Positions 1 through 7,332 of a stretch of DNA of 21,947 nucleotides are shown here, piece after piece. The DNA lies in the NCBI GenBank assembly GCA_049968515.1, contig JBMFQR010000030.1, positions 1-21,947 on the forward strand. The letters run 5' to 3'. The stretch comes from JAOACQ01 sp049968515 (GTDB lineage Bacteria > Spirochaetota > Brevinematia > Brevinematales > JAOACQ01). Position numbers and translations under genes: made by a program. The notes under the pieces were generated by a model. That model had not been told where the DNA came from. It was given only the letters and a program-made list of their open reading frames with translations, and ran no database searches. The stretch's first letter is position 1, and every line of letters starts with the position of its first letter.

Positions 1-432
1 CTTTATTGCGTTTAGTGCCACATTCAAAGTCTGTGAAGATAATTTTAATACATCACCAAGATAATAAAGATAATTTCGTATATCTTCCTCCGTTATTTCT
101 TCTGCCTTCTTACGACAGAACTTCAATAATTCTTTGTTGTAATAAAGATATAATCTTACAGTTCTTTCACTGTATTTTCTGTATAGAAGATGTTTTTTTA
201 AATCCAGAAATTCAATGTCAGCCATAGAAATTTCATCAAATTCAATGTTGTTTTCTTTGAGAGTACTTTTGATAAAACGAAGTACTTCGTCATTTTTGTT
301 AAAAATCCATACCTTCTTTTTTGAATCCCAATAATACTGCTCCAGCTTTTTCAGGCTTCTTATTATTTCAGGATTATAAGAAATTTTAAGTTTAATTTCT
401 TTTTCTAAAACAAATAATGTTGCCTTTTCCAT
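1..432 (-). CDS. Tyrosine recombinase (Xer/integron-integrase-like), 5' part only
   Basis: The reverse strand is open for exactly 144 codons from an ATG at 432 to the window edge, so the gene is cut off and its catalytic domain is not visible. A good SD (GAGAGAGG) lies about 7 nt upstream. Residues about 1-70 form an N-terminal extension with two Trp residues (YYWDSKKKVWIF). Residues about 80-144 look like the core-binding (SAM-like) domain of phage integrases: a basic helix with SERTVRLYL, then EEITEEDIRNYL, then SSQTLNVALNAIK, which resembles the ST.NQALNA segment of Xer and integron integrases. Enzymes of this family bind inverted core sites and exchange strands through an Arg-His-Arg-Tyr active site. 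No catalytic residue can be checked here. Integron integrase, Xer and phage integrase all remain possible. The family call is fairly sure and the subtype is open. Confidence 0.75.
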   Translation of the reverse strand, partial: MEKATLFVLEKEIKLKISYNPEIIRSLKKLEQYYWDSKKKVWIFNKNDEVLRFIKSTLKENNIEFDEISMADIEFLDLKKHLLYRKYSERTVRLYLYYNKELLKFCRKKAEEITEEDIRNYLYYLGDVLKLSSQTLNVALNAIK

Positions 433-460
433 ATTTTTACCTCTCTCATTATCAAAATTT

Positions 461-490
461 ATATTATTCTTAATCAAAATTAATTGTTAA
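461..490 (-). promoter_or_regulatory. Possible promoter of the recombinase gene
   Basis: On the minus strand a TTAACA (490-485) is followed after 18 bp by TAATAT (466-461), which places the start of transcription about 20 nt before the ATG at 432. The match is moderate and the region is very AT-rich. The direct repeats at 495-514 sit just upstream of the -35 box. Confidence 0.4.
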
Positions 491-494
491 ATCT

Positions 495-514
495 TGTTAG
501 AAAAATGTTAGAAA
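495..514. repeat. Tandem direct repeat TGTTAGAAA x2, with an inverted CTAACA copy at 562-567
   Basis: TGTTAGAAA occurs at 495-503 and again at 506-514, an 11-bp period. The complementary ATGTTAG/CTAACAT pair (505-511 and 562-568) forms 7-bp inverted arms 50 bp apart. The sequence just before the right arm, ACCTAAC, fits the RYYYAAC core of integron recombination sites, but GTTAGAA does not fit GTTRRRY. The site lies between the recombinase gene and the neighbouring operon, where an operator or recombination site would be expected. Confidence 0.4.
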
Positions 515-630
515 TATATACGAAGTACGTCATTTTATGTTATTTAGCCACTACTTCTTACCTAACATCTTTTCCTTAAAATACCAGAATCAGGACTATA
601 CCAAGACTTTGAAGTTAATATTGATGAGCC

Positions 631-1557
631 TTATAGGGTGGTAAGACTTTTTCCCTTCACCTTTGTTACAAACACATCCTCAAGTGAGGGAAGAATCTTT
701 TCTAAGCTGGCATCTGGGTATCCAGTCTCTTCAAGTTTTAGTTTGATTTCTTTTTCTTCCACTGCTTTTTCAGTTATTATGTGGATTTTAGTACCGAAGA
801 GAGCTACTTCTATAGCCGTATGCCAATCAGAAAGGTGGTGAAAAAGGTTTAAGTAGTCTTTGTGTGATAATTGATAGACATTATAGTCAAAGTTTTCTTT
901 TAGGTGCTTGGGTGTATCAAGAGCAATAAGCCTTCCAGAGATTATCAAAGCTATCCTTTTAGCATATTCTGCCTCATCCATATAGTGGGTGGTTACAAAG
1001 ACAGTTTTTCCTTTACTGGCAAAGTCATAAATCATATCCCAGAATTTTCTTCTCATCAGTGGGTCAACACCGGATGTGGGTTCATCAAGAAACAAAATCT
1101 CTGGATCGTGAATTATAGCTGCACTTAAAGCAAGCCTTTGCTTTATTCCCTGTGGCAGGTTTCTAACAATTGTGGACTTTTTTTCTTCTATCTCAACTAT
1201 TTTCAAAACCTCTTCAATGCGAGCCTTTAGGTTATTATTCACTCCATAAATGCTACCGAAGAAACTCAGATTTTCTTCTATGGTGAGGTCTTCATATAGT
1301 GAAAACCTCTGGGACATATAGCCAATATTTTCCTTAATTTTATTTTGTTCCTTTATTATGTCAAATCCAATAACCTTTCCTTTTCCTGAAGTAGGCGTGA
1401 GAATGCCGCATAGCATTTTTATAGTAGTGGTTTTCCCTGCTCCATTTGGACCAAGAAATCCAAAAATCTCTCCCTTTTTCACACTGAAAGAAATATTATC
1501 CACAGCTATAAAATTGCCAAACTTCTTTGTAAGATTTTCAACAATGACACTATCCAT
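631..1557 (-). CDS. ABC exporter ATPase, equivalent to the C-terminal half of YbhF
   Basis: This is a 308-aa ATP-binding subunit of an ABC-2 type exporter. It has Walker A GPNGAGKTT (36-44), a Q-loop at 81-83, a signature in the degenerate form LPQGIKQRL (134-142), Walker B ILFLDEP with catalytic Glu159, and H-loop His191. The signature and the following DEPTSGVDPLMRR match the second ATPase half of E. coli YbhF (ELPLGFKQR, DEPTSGVDPLTRR), recalled from knowledge of that protein. It starts 2 nt after the stop of the permease gene upstream, so it is the last gene of the exporter operon. It probably pairs with the ATPase at 4097-4981 to give one two-site motor at the inner membrane. It has a complete set of catalytic residues. 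The exported substrate cannot be read from the sequence. Confidence 0.88.
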   Translation of the reverse strand: MDSVIVENLTKKFGNFIAVDNISFSVKKGEIFGFLGPNGAGKTTTIKMLCGILTPTSGKGKVIGFDIIKEQNKIKENIGYMSQRFSLYEDLTIEENLSFFGSIYGVNNNLKARIEEVLKIVEIEEKKSTIVRNLPQGIKQRLALSAAIIHDPEILFLDEPTSGVDPLMRRKFWDMIYDFASKGKTVFVTTHYMDEAEYAKRIALIISGRLIALDTPKHLKENFDYNVYQLSHKDYLNLFHHLSDWHTAIEVALFGTKIHIITEKAVEEKEIKLKLEETGYPDASLEKILPSLEDVFVTKVKGKSLTTL

Positions 1558-1559
1558 AT

Positions 1560-2714
1560 CTACTCCAGATGCTCTGCAAACCTTTTTGTGCTCAGATAGA
1601 AAAGTCCCAGACCAATTATAGTAAGAAAAAGAAACTTTGGCCAGAGAATAAATAGGCCGCTACCTTTGAGAAATATTCCCCTCACTATCTCAATAAAATA
1701 TCTCATTGGGTTTAAGTAGGTGATTAACTGTACAATCTCTGGCATTGCGTCAATCGGGAATGCAAAGCCGGAAAAAAGTAGTGCTGGCAAAAGGAAGAGA
1801 ATGACAGAAAGCAATGCCTGCTGTTGTGTCCTTGAGATAGTTGAAATATATAGCCCCACAGCCGTTGTCGTCATCAAGAATGAAATGGCTGAAAACAGAA
1901 GAAGTAAGAAGCTTCCTCTAAAAGGTATTTTAAACCATAATATCATTATGAGAGAAATGATAATTGTGTCGAAAAATCCAACAATGATGTATGGAATGGT
2001 CTTACCGAATACAAGTTCTAATGGTTTCACTGGAGAAACTATAAGCTGGTCAATTGTACCGAGTTCTCTTTCCTTCACCACTGACATTGCTGTAAGAACG
2101 ATGGTAATCATAGAGATAAGCAGTCCGAACATTCCGGTCATATAGAAATTTCTACTGGAAAGGTCTGGATTGTAAAAGATTCTCTCCTTGACCTCTACTG
2201 GGGGTGGTAAAGGTGGAGTAACCTTAAGCTGCCGCTTCATTATGGAGAAGGTAAGCTGCCGTTTTGCATATTCGAGCATTGTGGATTGGAGCAAATTGTT
2301 TACCGAAGCAAGTATCATAGAGCTTCTGCTTGAGTCAGTTCCGTCGAGAATGAGCTGGATTGATACCGGGATACCATTTTTTAAATTTTTTGAGAAGTTT
2401 CTACCAATATGAATGTAAATATCAACCTTTCCTCTGTCAAAATAATAATCTACTTCATTTTGATTTTTAATGTATTTAACTACATAAAAATAGCCACTTC
2501 CTGTGAATTTCTCGATAAAACTTCTACTTTCCCGAGATCTGTCTTCATCATAAACAAGCATTCTGACATTTTTAACATCAGTATTTATGGCATAACCAAA
2601 GACTATGAGCATTATTATTGGAGGGGCAAAGAGTACAACCCTCATTCTTAAATCTCTAAAAAGCTGGGTAAATTCCTTTTTTATGAGCCCAAAAATCACA
2701 TTTTTTCTTAACAT
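1560..2714 (-). CDS. ABC-2 type permease, YbhR-like
   Basis: A 384-aa inner-membrane permease with the usual ABC-2 layout: an N-terminal transmembrane helix (about 24-44), a large extracytoplasmic domain (about 45-200), then five more hydrophobic helices to the C-terminus. Similarities to E. coli YbhR (recalled) include the YDEDRS segment after the first helix, the KERELGTIDQL.VSP stretch and the P.LLFSGFAFP.....P loop before the final helices. It ends 2 nt before the ATPase at 631-1557. It is separated by 249 bp from the other permease gene upstream, whereas the remaining genes of the operon are tightly packed. It should form a heterodimer with the permease at 2964-4118. Substrate unknown. 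Confidence 0.87.
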   Translation of the reverse strand: MLRKNVIFGLIKKEFTQLFRDLRMRVVLFAPPIIMLIVFGYAINTDVKNVRMLVYDEDRSRESRSFIEKFTGSGYFYVVKYIKNQNEVDYYFDRGKVDIYIHIGRNFSKNLKNGIPVSIQLILDGTDSSRSSMILASVNNLLQSTMLEYAKRQLTFSIMKRQLKVTPPLPPPVEVKERIFYNPDLSSRNFYMTGMFGLLISMITIVLTAMSVVKERELGTIDQLIVSPVKPLELVFGKTIPYIIVGFFDTIIISLIMILWFKIPFRGSFLLLLFSAISFLMTTTAVGLYISTISRTQQQALLSVILFLLPALLFSGFAFPIDAMPEIVQLITYLNPMRYFIEIVRGIFLKGSGLFILWPKFLFLTIIGLGLFYLSTKRFAEHLE

Positions 2715-2963
2715 ACTACCTCTATTTGTTTGTTTTATTTTGATAATTATTCTGTAACAACAATCATTTTAAAAACTAAAACCTCCTTCACACAGCATAC
2801 TAAGAAATTACTGTTTGTCTCGAACCAAAAAGAAACCAGGATTTTTCAAATAATTCTATTAATTTTTATTCATAAAATCCTAATTTGATTATAAACAACA
2901 AAAATTGTGTCAAAAAATTCTGTAATATCTTTAACCAAGACTATAAGGAAATAATCACTATTC
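2715..2963 (-). other. Internal spacer of the exporter operon with promoter-like and leader-like elements
   Basis: This 249-bp gap holds no recognisable gene. On the minus strand it contains TTGACA (2916-2911) and TATAAT (2896-2891), perfect hexamers but only 14 bp apart; TAATCA, two bases further, would give a 16-bp spacing. Closer to the next gene a strong AGGAGG (2787-2782) lies 14 nt before a six-codon ORF (2767-2747, MIVVTE). It may be a secondary promoter with a leader, or a remnant of a lost gene. Confidence 0.35.
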
Positions 2964-4118
2964 CTACTCCTCAAGGCTCATTTTTATCTTCCTTAGTGAT
3001 ATAACACTTACGATAAAAGCAAATACGAAGAGGAAAACAACTTGTGTCCATAGCACTGTTATTCCAACACCTTTGAGTGTAATTCCCTTCATATAGGTTA
3101 TCAAATACTTTGCTGGCACAATGTATGTAATCATTTTTATTATAAATGGCATATTGATAATTGGAAAAATATAGCCTGAAAGGATAAATGTGGGTAGATA
3201 TGTAATTATCAAAGAAAGCTGTATTGAAAGCACCTGAGACTTTGTTGCTGAAGATATAAGCATCCCTATGCTTGAAGAACCAATTAAAAAAAGCAATGCC
3301 ACAGAGTATAATTCAAAATAGCTTCCCTTGATTGGCACCTCAAAGACAAAATGTCCCAAAACCACTGTGATAATCACATCGAACAGGGCTATAAAAACGT
3401 ATGGAATTAGTTTACCAAAAAACAACTCATACTTTGTAAGTGGTGTTGTAATAAGTGTCTCAAATGTCTTTCGCTCCCACTCCCTTGCAATTGTAAGTGA
3501 GGTAATCACTGCTGACATTATTGCCATAACAATTACAATTATTCCAGGGACAATAAAATTTCTACTTGCAAGCTCTGGATTGTAAAGGATTCTGCTTTCG
3601 ATGTTAATCGGTGGTTCAGATTTTACACCAATATTGTTTAATGCCTTCCCCTGATTTTCAAGATTAATCTCATAAACTATTGCCTTTACATAGCCGGTAG
3701 CAACAAGAGCGGTGGTTGAGTCAGAGCCATCAACAAGAAGCTGGATATCTGTCTTCTTTTTTGCATAAAAGTTTTTCTCAAAACCAGCTGGAATTACCAT
3801 TACAAGCTTTATATCTCCTTTGGCGAGCAGTTGATCAATTTCCTTTTCGTTTTCAAGGTATCTGTGGATTATGAGGTATTCACTTCCATAAAATTTTAAA
3901 ATGAATTTCCTTGAGAAATCACTTCTGTCATAATCAAGCACACCAATTTTTACATTCTTTATGTCAAGACTTAGGGCATAAGCAAAAACCAGGAGTAGAA
4001 ATACCGGAATTACCAGTGCCATAATGAGGCTACGAATATCCCTTTTTATCTGTATCCATTCCTTTTCTGCAATTGCAATCATTCTGTTTAATGAGGCTAA
4101 TGTGTTTCTTTTATGCAT
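2964..4118 (-). CDS. ABC-2 type permease, YbhS-like
   Basis: A 384-aa inner-membrane permease, the same length and fold as the other permease in this operon but clearly diverged from it. It has one N-terminal transmembrane helix (about 30-50), a large external domain, then five hydrophobic helices. The segment FIVPGIIVIVM...TSLTIAREWERKTFETL and the late YIVPAKYLITY match E. coli YbhS (FIIPGAVTIIM, VAREWERGTMEAL, YIIPARYFV; recalled). Its first 22 nt overlap the 3' end of the ATPase gene upstream, with GGAGGATG of that gene serving as a distant SD, so translation is probably coupled. It is expected to dimerise with the permease at 1560-2714 and to use both ATPases. Substrate unknown. Confidence 0.87.
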   Translation of the reverse strand: MHKRNTLASLNRMIAIAEKEWIQIKRDIRSLIMALVIPVFLLLVFAYALSLDIKNVKIGVLDYDRSDFSRKFILKFYGSEYLIIHRYLENEKEIDQLLAKGDIKLVMVIPAGFEKNFYAKKKTDIQLLVDGSDSTTALVATGYVKAIVYEINLENQGKALNNIGVKSEPPINIESRILYNPELASRNFIVPGIIVIVMAIMSAVITSLTIAREWERKTFETLITTPLTKYELFFGKLIPYVFIALFDVIITVVLGHFVFEVPIKGSYFELYSVALLFLIGSSSIGMLISSATKSQVLSIQLSLIITYLPTFILSGYIFPIINMPFIIKMITYIVPAKYLITYMKGITLKGVGITVLWTQVVFLFVFAFIVSVISLRKIKMSLEE

Positions 4119-4981
4119 TTTACAAAAACATCCTCCAGCGAAGGTTCTTTTATGCTCCAGTCCATCTTTTCTTTTTCAAGCAGGGAAATAATTTTTTCGC
4201 TATCCGTAAAGAATAAGATTGAATTGCCCCGCACAAATATATCAATGTTAAATTTTTCTTTCAAGTGCCTTGCAAATTTTATTGAGTCTTCGGTGTGAAT
4301 TTCTATAAACTTTTCTTTTGCAAGCCTTTTAATTTCTTCAATTTCACCGGAAAAGATAAAGCTTCCATTATACATTAATGCTACCTTGCTACATCTCTCT
4401 GCCTCATCAAGATAGGCTGTCGAAAGCACTATTGTTGTGCCACCCTTCAGTAGCTCATAGAGAATATCCCAGAACTCTCTTCTTGAAACTGGGTCAACAC
4501 CATTTGTAGGCTCATCAAGTATGAGTAGCTCTGGATTGTGCATAAGAGCACACATAAGCCCGAGCTTCTGCTTCATTCCGCCTGAAAGTCTGCCGGCAAG
4601 CCTGTTCTTGAAGGGTTTTAGGTTGCTAAACTCATAAAGCCTTTCTATTCTTCTTTCTCTTTCCTTTGCCGGTACACCAAAAAGCCTACCTATGAAATGC
4701 AAATTTTCTTCTACAGTGAGGTCTTCATAAAGCCCGAAACTCTGTGGCATATAGGAGATTCTGTATTTCACATCAGGAGTGCTGAAAACATCAATCCCAC
4801 CAAGCTTTACTTCACCTTCGGAGGGCTTTAAAACGCCCGCAAGGATCCTTAGAAGTGTGCTTTTCCCAGCTCCGTCAGGTCCAACTATGCCAAAGATGCT
4901 CTGCTTTTCAACCAAGAAGCTTAAATTTTTCACCGCAGTTAGATTGCCAAAGCTTTTTGAAATATTTATGACTTCTAACAT
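4097..4981 (-). CDS. ABC exporter ATPase with degenerate H-loop, equivalent to the N-terminal half of YbhF
   Basis: A 294-aa ATP-binding subunit with Walker A GPDGAGKST (34-42), Q-loop Gln80, canonical signature LSGGMKQKL (132-140) and Walker B LLILDEP with Glu157. The usual switch His is missing: the stretch reads LSTAYLDEAE (Ala189) where the other ATPase reads VTTHYMDEAE. GPDGAGK, LSGGMKQKLGL and ST.YLDEAE are also features of the first half of E. coli YbhF (recalled), where the H-loop is degenerate too. Together with the gene at 631-1557 it therefore looks like a split YbhF: one degenerate and one complete nucleotide site. SD AAGGAAG lies 4 nt before the ATG. It follows the adaptor gene by 55 bp. 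Confidence 0.88.
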   Translation of the reverse strand: MLEVINISKSFGNLTAVKNLSFLVEKQSIFGIVGPDGAGKSTLLRILAGVLKPSEGEVKLGGIDVFSTPDVKYRISYMPQSFGLYEDLTVEENLHFIGRLFGVPAKERERRIERLYEFSNLKPFKNRLAGRLSGGMKQKLGLMCALMHNPELLILDEPTNGVDPVSRREFWDILYELLKGGTTIVLSTAYLDEAERCSKVALMYNGSFIFSGEIEEIKRLAKEKFIEIHTEDSIKFARHLKEKFNIDIFVRGNSILFFTDSEKIISLLEKEKMDWSIKEPSLEDVFVKCIKETH

Positions 4982-5036
4982 TTTGCTTCCTTTAATCTGT
5001 TATTCATCCCAACTTTTAACTTTATAAACTTTCAAC

Positions 5037-5828
5037 TCACTTCACAAATATCACTGCATCTGCTGGCATTCCGGGTTTAAGTTCAAGATCAGGATTGGGA
5101 AGCTCTATCTTTACGGCAAACATCATCTTTACCCTTTCTTCCTTTGTCTGTACAGTTTTTGGGGTAAACTCAGCCTTCTGGGAGATTGAGACTACTCTGC
5201 CTTCATATTTCTTATCCGGGAATGAGTCAATTTTTATAATAGCCTTCTGTCCCAGTTTTACAAGGCCTAATTTCTTTTCTGGGATATATATCTTAATCCA
5301 CGGCTTTGACAAATCAGCAATCGTTATAATAGAAGCTCCTGGGAAGGCAATTTCGCCGGGATTTAAGTTTTTTGAAATTACAATGCCATCGAGTGGAGAA
5401 CGGATTATTGTGTTTTTGACAGAAGCCATAACAAGGTCTAAATTTGCCCTTGCAATTTGGTAGGCTGTGTTTGCAGCTTCAAATTCTTTTACTGAGATTG
5501 AACCAGACTCATAAAGCTCCTTTGACCTTTTGTAGTTTGCAAGAGCATTCTCATAGCTTGCTACTGCTGACTTTTCCTGTGCTGTAAGTTCATCTCCTTC
5601 AAGCTTTACAAGTATATCACCCTTCTTTACCTCGTCGCCTTCCTCAACTGAAATCTCACTAATTCTTGCCATAATCTTTGAACTCAGTTCTATTTCTGTA
5701 ACCTCAATTGTTCCGCTTCCTTCTATGATTTTTTCGTTTTTACCTAAATATCTGAAAACCTCAAAGTAGAGGGTGGTGATTAGAAGAGCAAGCACCACAA
5801 TAATTACTGGAATAATTGGTTTTCGCAT
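5037..5828 (-). CDS. HlyD-family periplasmic adaptor, YbhG-like
   Basis: A 263-aa membrane-fusion protein. An N-terminal helix (about 4-24) anchors it in the inner membrane. The lipoyl-like half-motif VEEGDEVKKGDILVKL (61-76) is followed by a helical hairpin (about 82-138), and the second half-motif with IIRSPLDGIV (141-150) and NPGEIAFPG comes next, then a beta-barrel domain (about 175-263) ending in LKPGMPADAVI. Such adaptors bridge an inner-membrane ABC transporter to an outer-membrane channel or carrier. It is shorter than E. coli YbhG (about 330 aa), mainly because of a short hairpin. SD GGAGG precedes the ATG, 10 bp after the regulator gene. No outer-membrane factor is encoded in this window, so a TolC-like partner would have to lie elsewhere. 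Confidence 0.88.
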   Translation of the reverse strand: MRKPIIPVIIVVLALLITTLYFEVFRYLGKNEKIIEGSGTIEVTEIELSSKIMARISEISVEEGDEVKKGDILVKLEGDELTAQEKSAVASYENALANYKRSKELYESGSISVKEFEAANTAYQIARANLDLVMASVKNTIIRSPLDGIVISKNLNPGEIAFPGASIITIADLSKPWIKIYIPEKKLGLVKLGQKAIIKIDSFPDKKYEGRVVSISQKAEFTPKTVQTKEERVKMMFAVKIELPNPDLELKPGMPADAVIFVK

Positions 5829-5838
5829 ATAGCCTCCA

Positions 5839-6427
5839 TCATTTTGTGAATTGTTCGAGAGTCTGATTTAAAACAAGTGTAAATCTCTCTAAAAAAAGCT
5901 TTTCTATATCTTTCTCATTGATATTTAATTCCTTTGCGATTCTGTCTTTCAAAGAAAAAAAAGAAAGCAGGGGAATGGTATGAAAAAAGATCAGATTTAC
6001 ATAAATTTTATTTATATCTCTTATTTTTAACTTTTTATCTTTTTGAAATATCTCAATAACTTTATTGTAAAATTCTTTAAGATACTGGAATACAGAAAGA
6101 TCCTTTAAGTTGCCCTTCATTACTTTACTGATTACAAAAGATAAAAATTCTTTTTTATCGTCCAGAACATCATTAATTTTATCTCTTAAATCAAGAAAGT
6201 TTATGAAATTCATTTTTGTAGCTTCAAACTTCTTTAAAGCCTGCCCAAAGAGTTTTTTTATTATTGTATTAAGAATTTCCTCCTTGCTGTCAAAGTAGTA
6301 GTATATCATCATTTTTGTAATGCCAGCTTTTTTAGCTATATCTTTCTATTCTGGTTTTTTCATATCCCTTTGTGTTGAACAACTCAAGTGCACTTTCGAT
6401 AACTCTTTCTTTAACTTCTTCTCCCAT
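5839..6427 (-). pseudogene. TetR-family repressor of the exporter operon, frameshifted in the HTH
   Basis: A TetR/CecR-type regulator that is interrupted in its DNA-binding domain. Translation from the ATG at 6427 (SD AGGAAAG) gives MGEEVKERVIESALELFNTK, GYEKTRIE, then a stop. Removing one A from the AAA at 6343-6345 joins it to DIAKKAGITKMMIYYYFDSK, the textbook TetR recognition helix, and the frame then stays open to the stop at 5839. The span is 589 nt, one more than 196 codons, so a single insertion explains it. The repaired protein is 195 aa with an all-alpha ligand-binding domain. It is the first gene of the exporter operon and sits behind a likely operator of its own. Sequencing error, recent mutation or programmed frameshifting cannot be told apart here. 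Confidence 0.85.
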
Positions 6428-6450
6428 TTCTTTCCTATTGTACTCAGAGT

Positions 6451-6467
6451 TTATACTATGAGTATAA
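6451..6467. promoter_or_regulatory. Likely TetR operator: 17-bp inverted repeat over the -10 box
   Basis: TTATACT-ATG-AGTATAA is a perfect inverted repeat with 7-bp arms and a 3-bp centre. It completely covers the -10 box of the exporter operon promoter and lies 24 bp before the start codon of the TetR-type regulator. TetR dimers usually bind short palindromes of this kind and block the polymerase, so autoregulation by this repressor is the simplest reading. Confidence 0.75.
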
Positions 6468-6489
6468 TACAGGAATAAATGAATGTCAA
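6461..6489 (-). promoter_or_regulatory. Sigma-70-type promoter of the regulator-exporter operon
   Basis: On the minus strand TTGACA (6489-6484) is followed after exactly 17 bp by TATACT (6466-6461). Transcription would start near 6454 and read the regulator, adaptor, two ATPases and two permeases. The near-consensus strength suits a promoter that is normally held off by a repressor. Confidence 0.8.
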
Positions 6490-6673
6490 GAGAAAATAGG
6501 TTGTCCGGAAGTATTCAATTGAAATTCTGAGTGAAACAAGAAGATACAATTTTTTTAACAGTGCCTATAAATTTATCACTTAACTCAGAATGATAACTAC
6601 AAAATTTGTCTTTCTTGACAGTTCCTATGTCTTTTGTGAAAGACTATAAGCATTAATATAAAGAAATATATTA
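6490..6673. other. Intergenic region with several short repeats
   Basis: No gene is visible in these 184 bp between the lipoprotein gene and the exporter promoter. There is a palindrome TTCAATTGAA (6514-6523), a 9-bp inverted pair ATTCTGAGT/ACTCAGAAT (6524-6532 and 6583-6591), a direct repeat ACAGTKCCTAT (6559-6569 and 6618-6628) and a small perfect hairpin GTCTTT-TGTG-AAAGAC (6629-6644). None has the U-tract of an intrinsic terminator for the minus-strand gene that ends at 6674. Confidence 0.4.
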
Positions 6674-7301
6674 TTATTCCAAGATTATTTCAACAAGCTC
6701 TTTCTTTGTCTTCAATTGATTGAGATTTTGGATTTCAATTTTTTTATATTCTTCCAATAATTCCTCATATTTGTCCACTGTATCAAATTTAACATTTTCA
6801 ATATGTTGAAGTACATTTCTTTTGATATTTATGTTAAAAGAACCTATGTATGTAATTTCACCCTCGTTAATTGAAAATGAACTTCTCTTTATTTTTTTGT
6901 ATGAAGTTGCTTTGCCAGATAAAACACGCTTTACAGAATAAAAACCTGTTATTTCATAATTACCCTTTGGCAATTGGTAATAAAAAAACTTTAAAGCGTT
7001 TGTCTCTCCTATATTCATACCCGCCATTTCAACAAAACCGACTAAAGGAACTCCAATCCCTATGCCAATTCTTGAAACCGGAAATTCAAGTTCGACAGTA
7101 CATTCCTTATTATTATTAGTGTTTAATAGGTAAAAGCAGTTAGCAGACTTTTCGTTTATTTCAATAACTGAAAAAGCTAAAACCCCATTTTTAGTAAGAT
7201 CAATATTTTTTACATTCTCTTCTTTTGTGATTAATAGTGCACTATTGGGACATCCATATAAGACGAGAATTACAATGAAACTTAAAAAAAATTCTTTTCA
7301 T
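6674..7301 (-). pseudogene. Small lipoprotein of unknown function, frameshifted in a T8 run
   Basis: The ATG at 7301 has a strong SD (AGGAGG) and lies 32 bp after the sufB stop. As written, the frame stops after 19 codons. If the run of eight T (7291-7284) had seven, the product would read MKRIFLSFIVILVLYGCPNS and stay open for 208 aa to the stop at 6674. That gives a lipoprotein signal peptide with the lipid-acceptor Cys at position 17. The total span of 628 nt is one more than 209 codons, in line with a single insertion. The mature part is rich in beta-strand-like segments with no family I recognise. It may be the last gene of the thi4-suf operon or simply follow it. The change could be a sequencing error in a homopolymer or a phase-variable ON/OFF switch. 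Confidence 0.65.
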
Positions 7302-7332
7302 GGTTTATTACCTCCTATCTTTAAAAAATTAT

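Noticed and set aside
6..227. Plus-strand open frame at the left edge
   Set aside because: It is the antisense of the recombinase gene, which is open over its full length on the minus strand with a good start and recognisable domain.
520..620. Full integron attC site
   Set aside because: Only one arm (ACCTAAC) fits the core consensus; no GTTRRRY partner lies at a proper distance and orientation, and no cassette follows.
6629..6644. Hairpin GTCTTT-TGTG-AAAGAC as a terminator
   Set aside because: No T-tract follows on either strand and the stem is only 6 bp.
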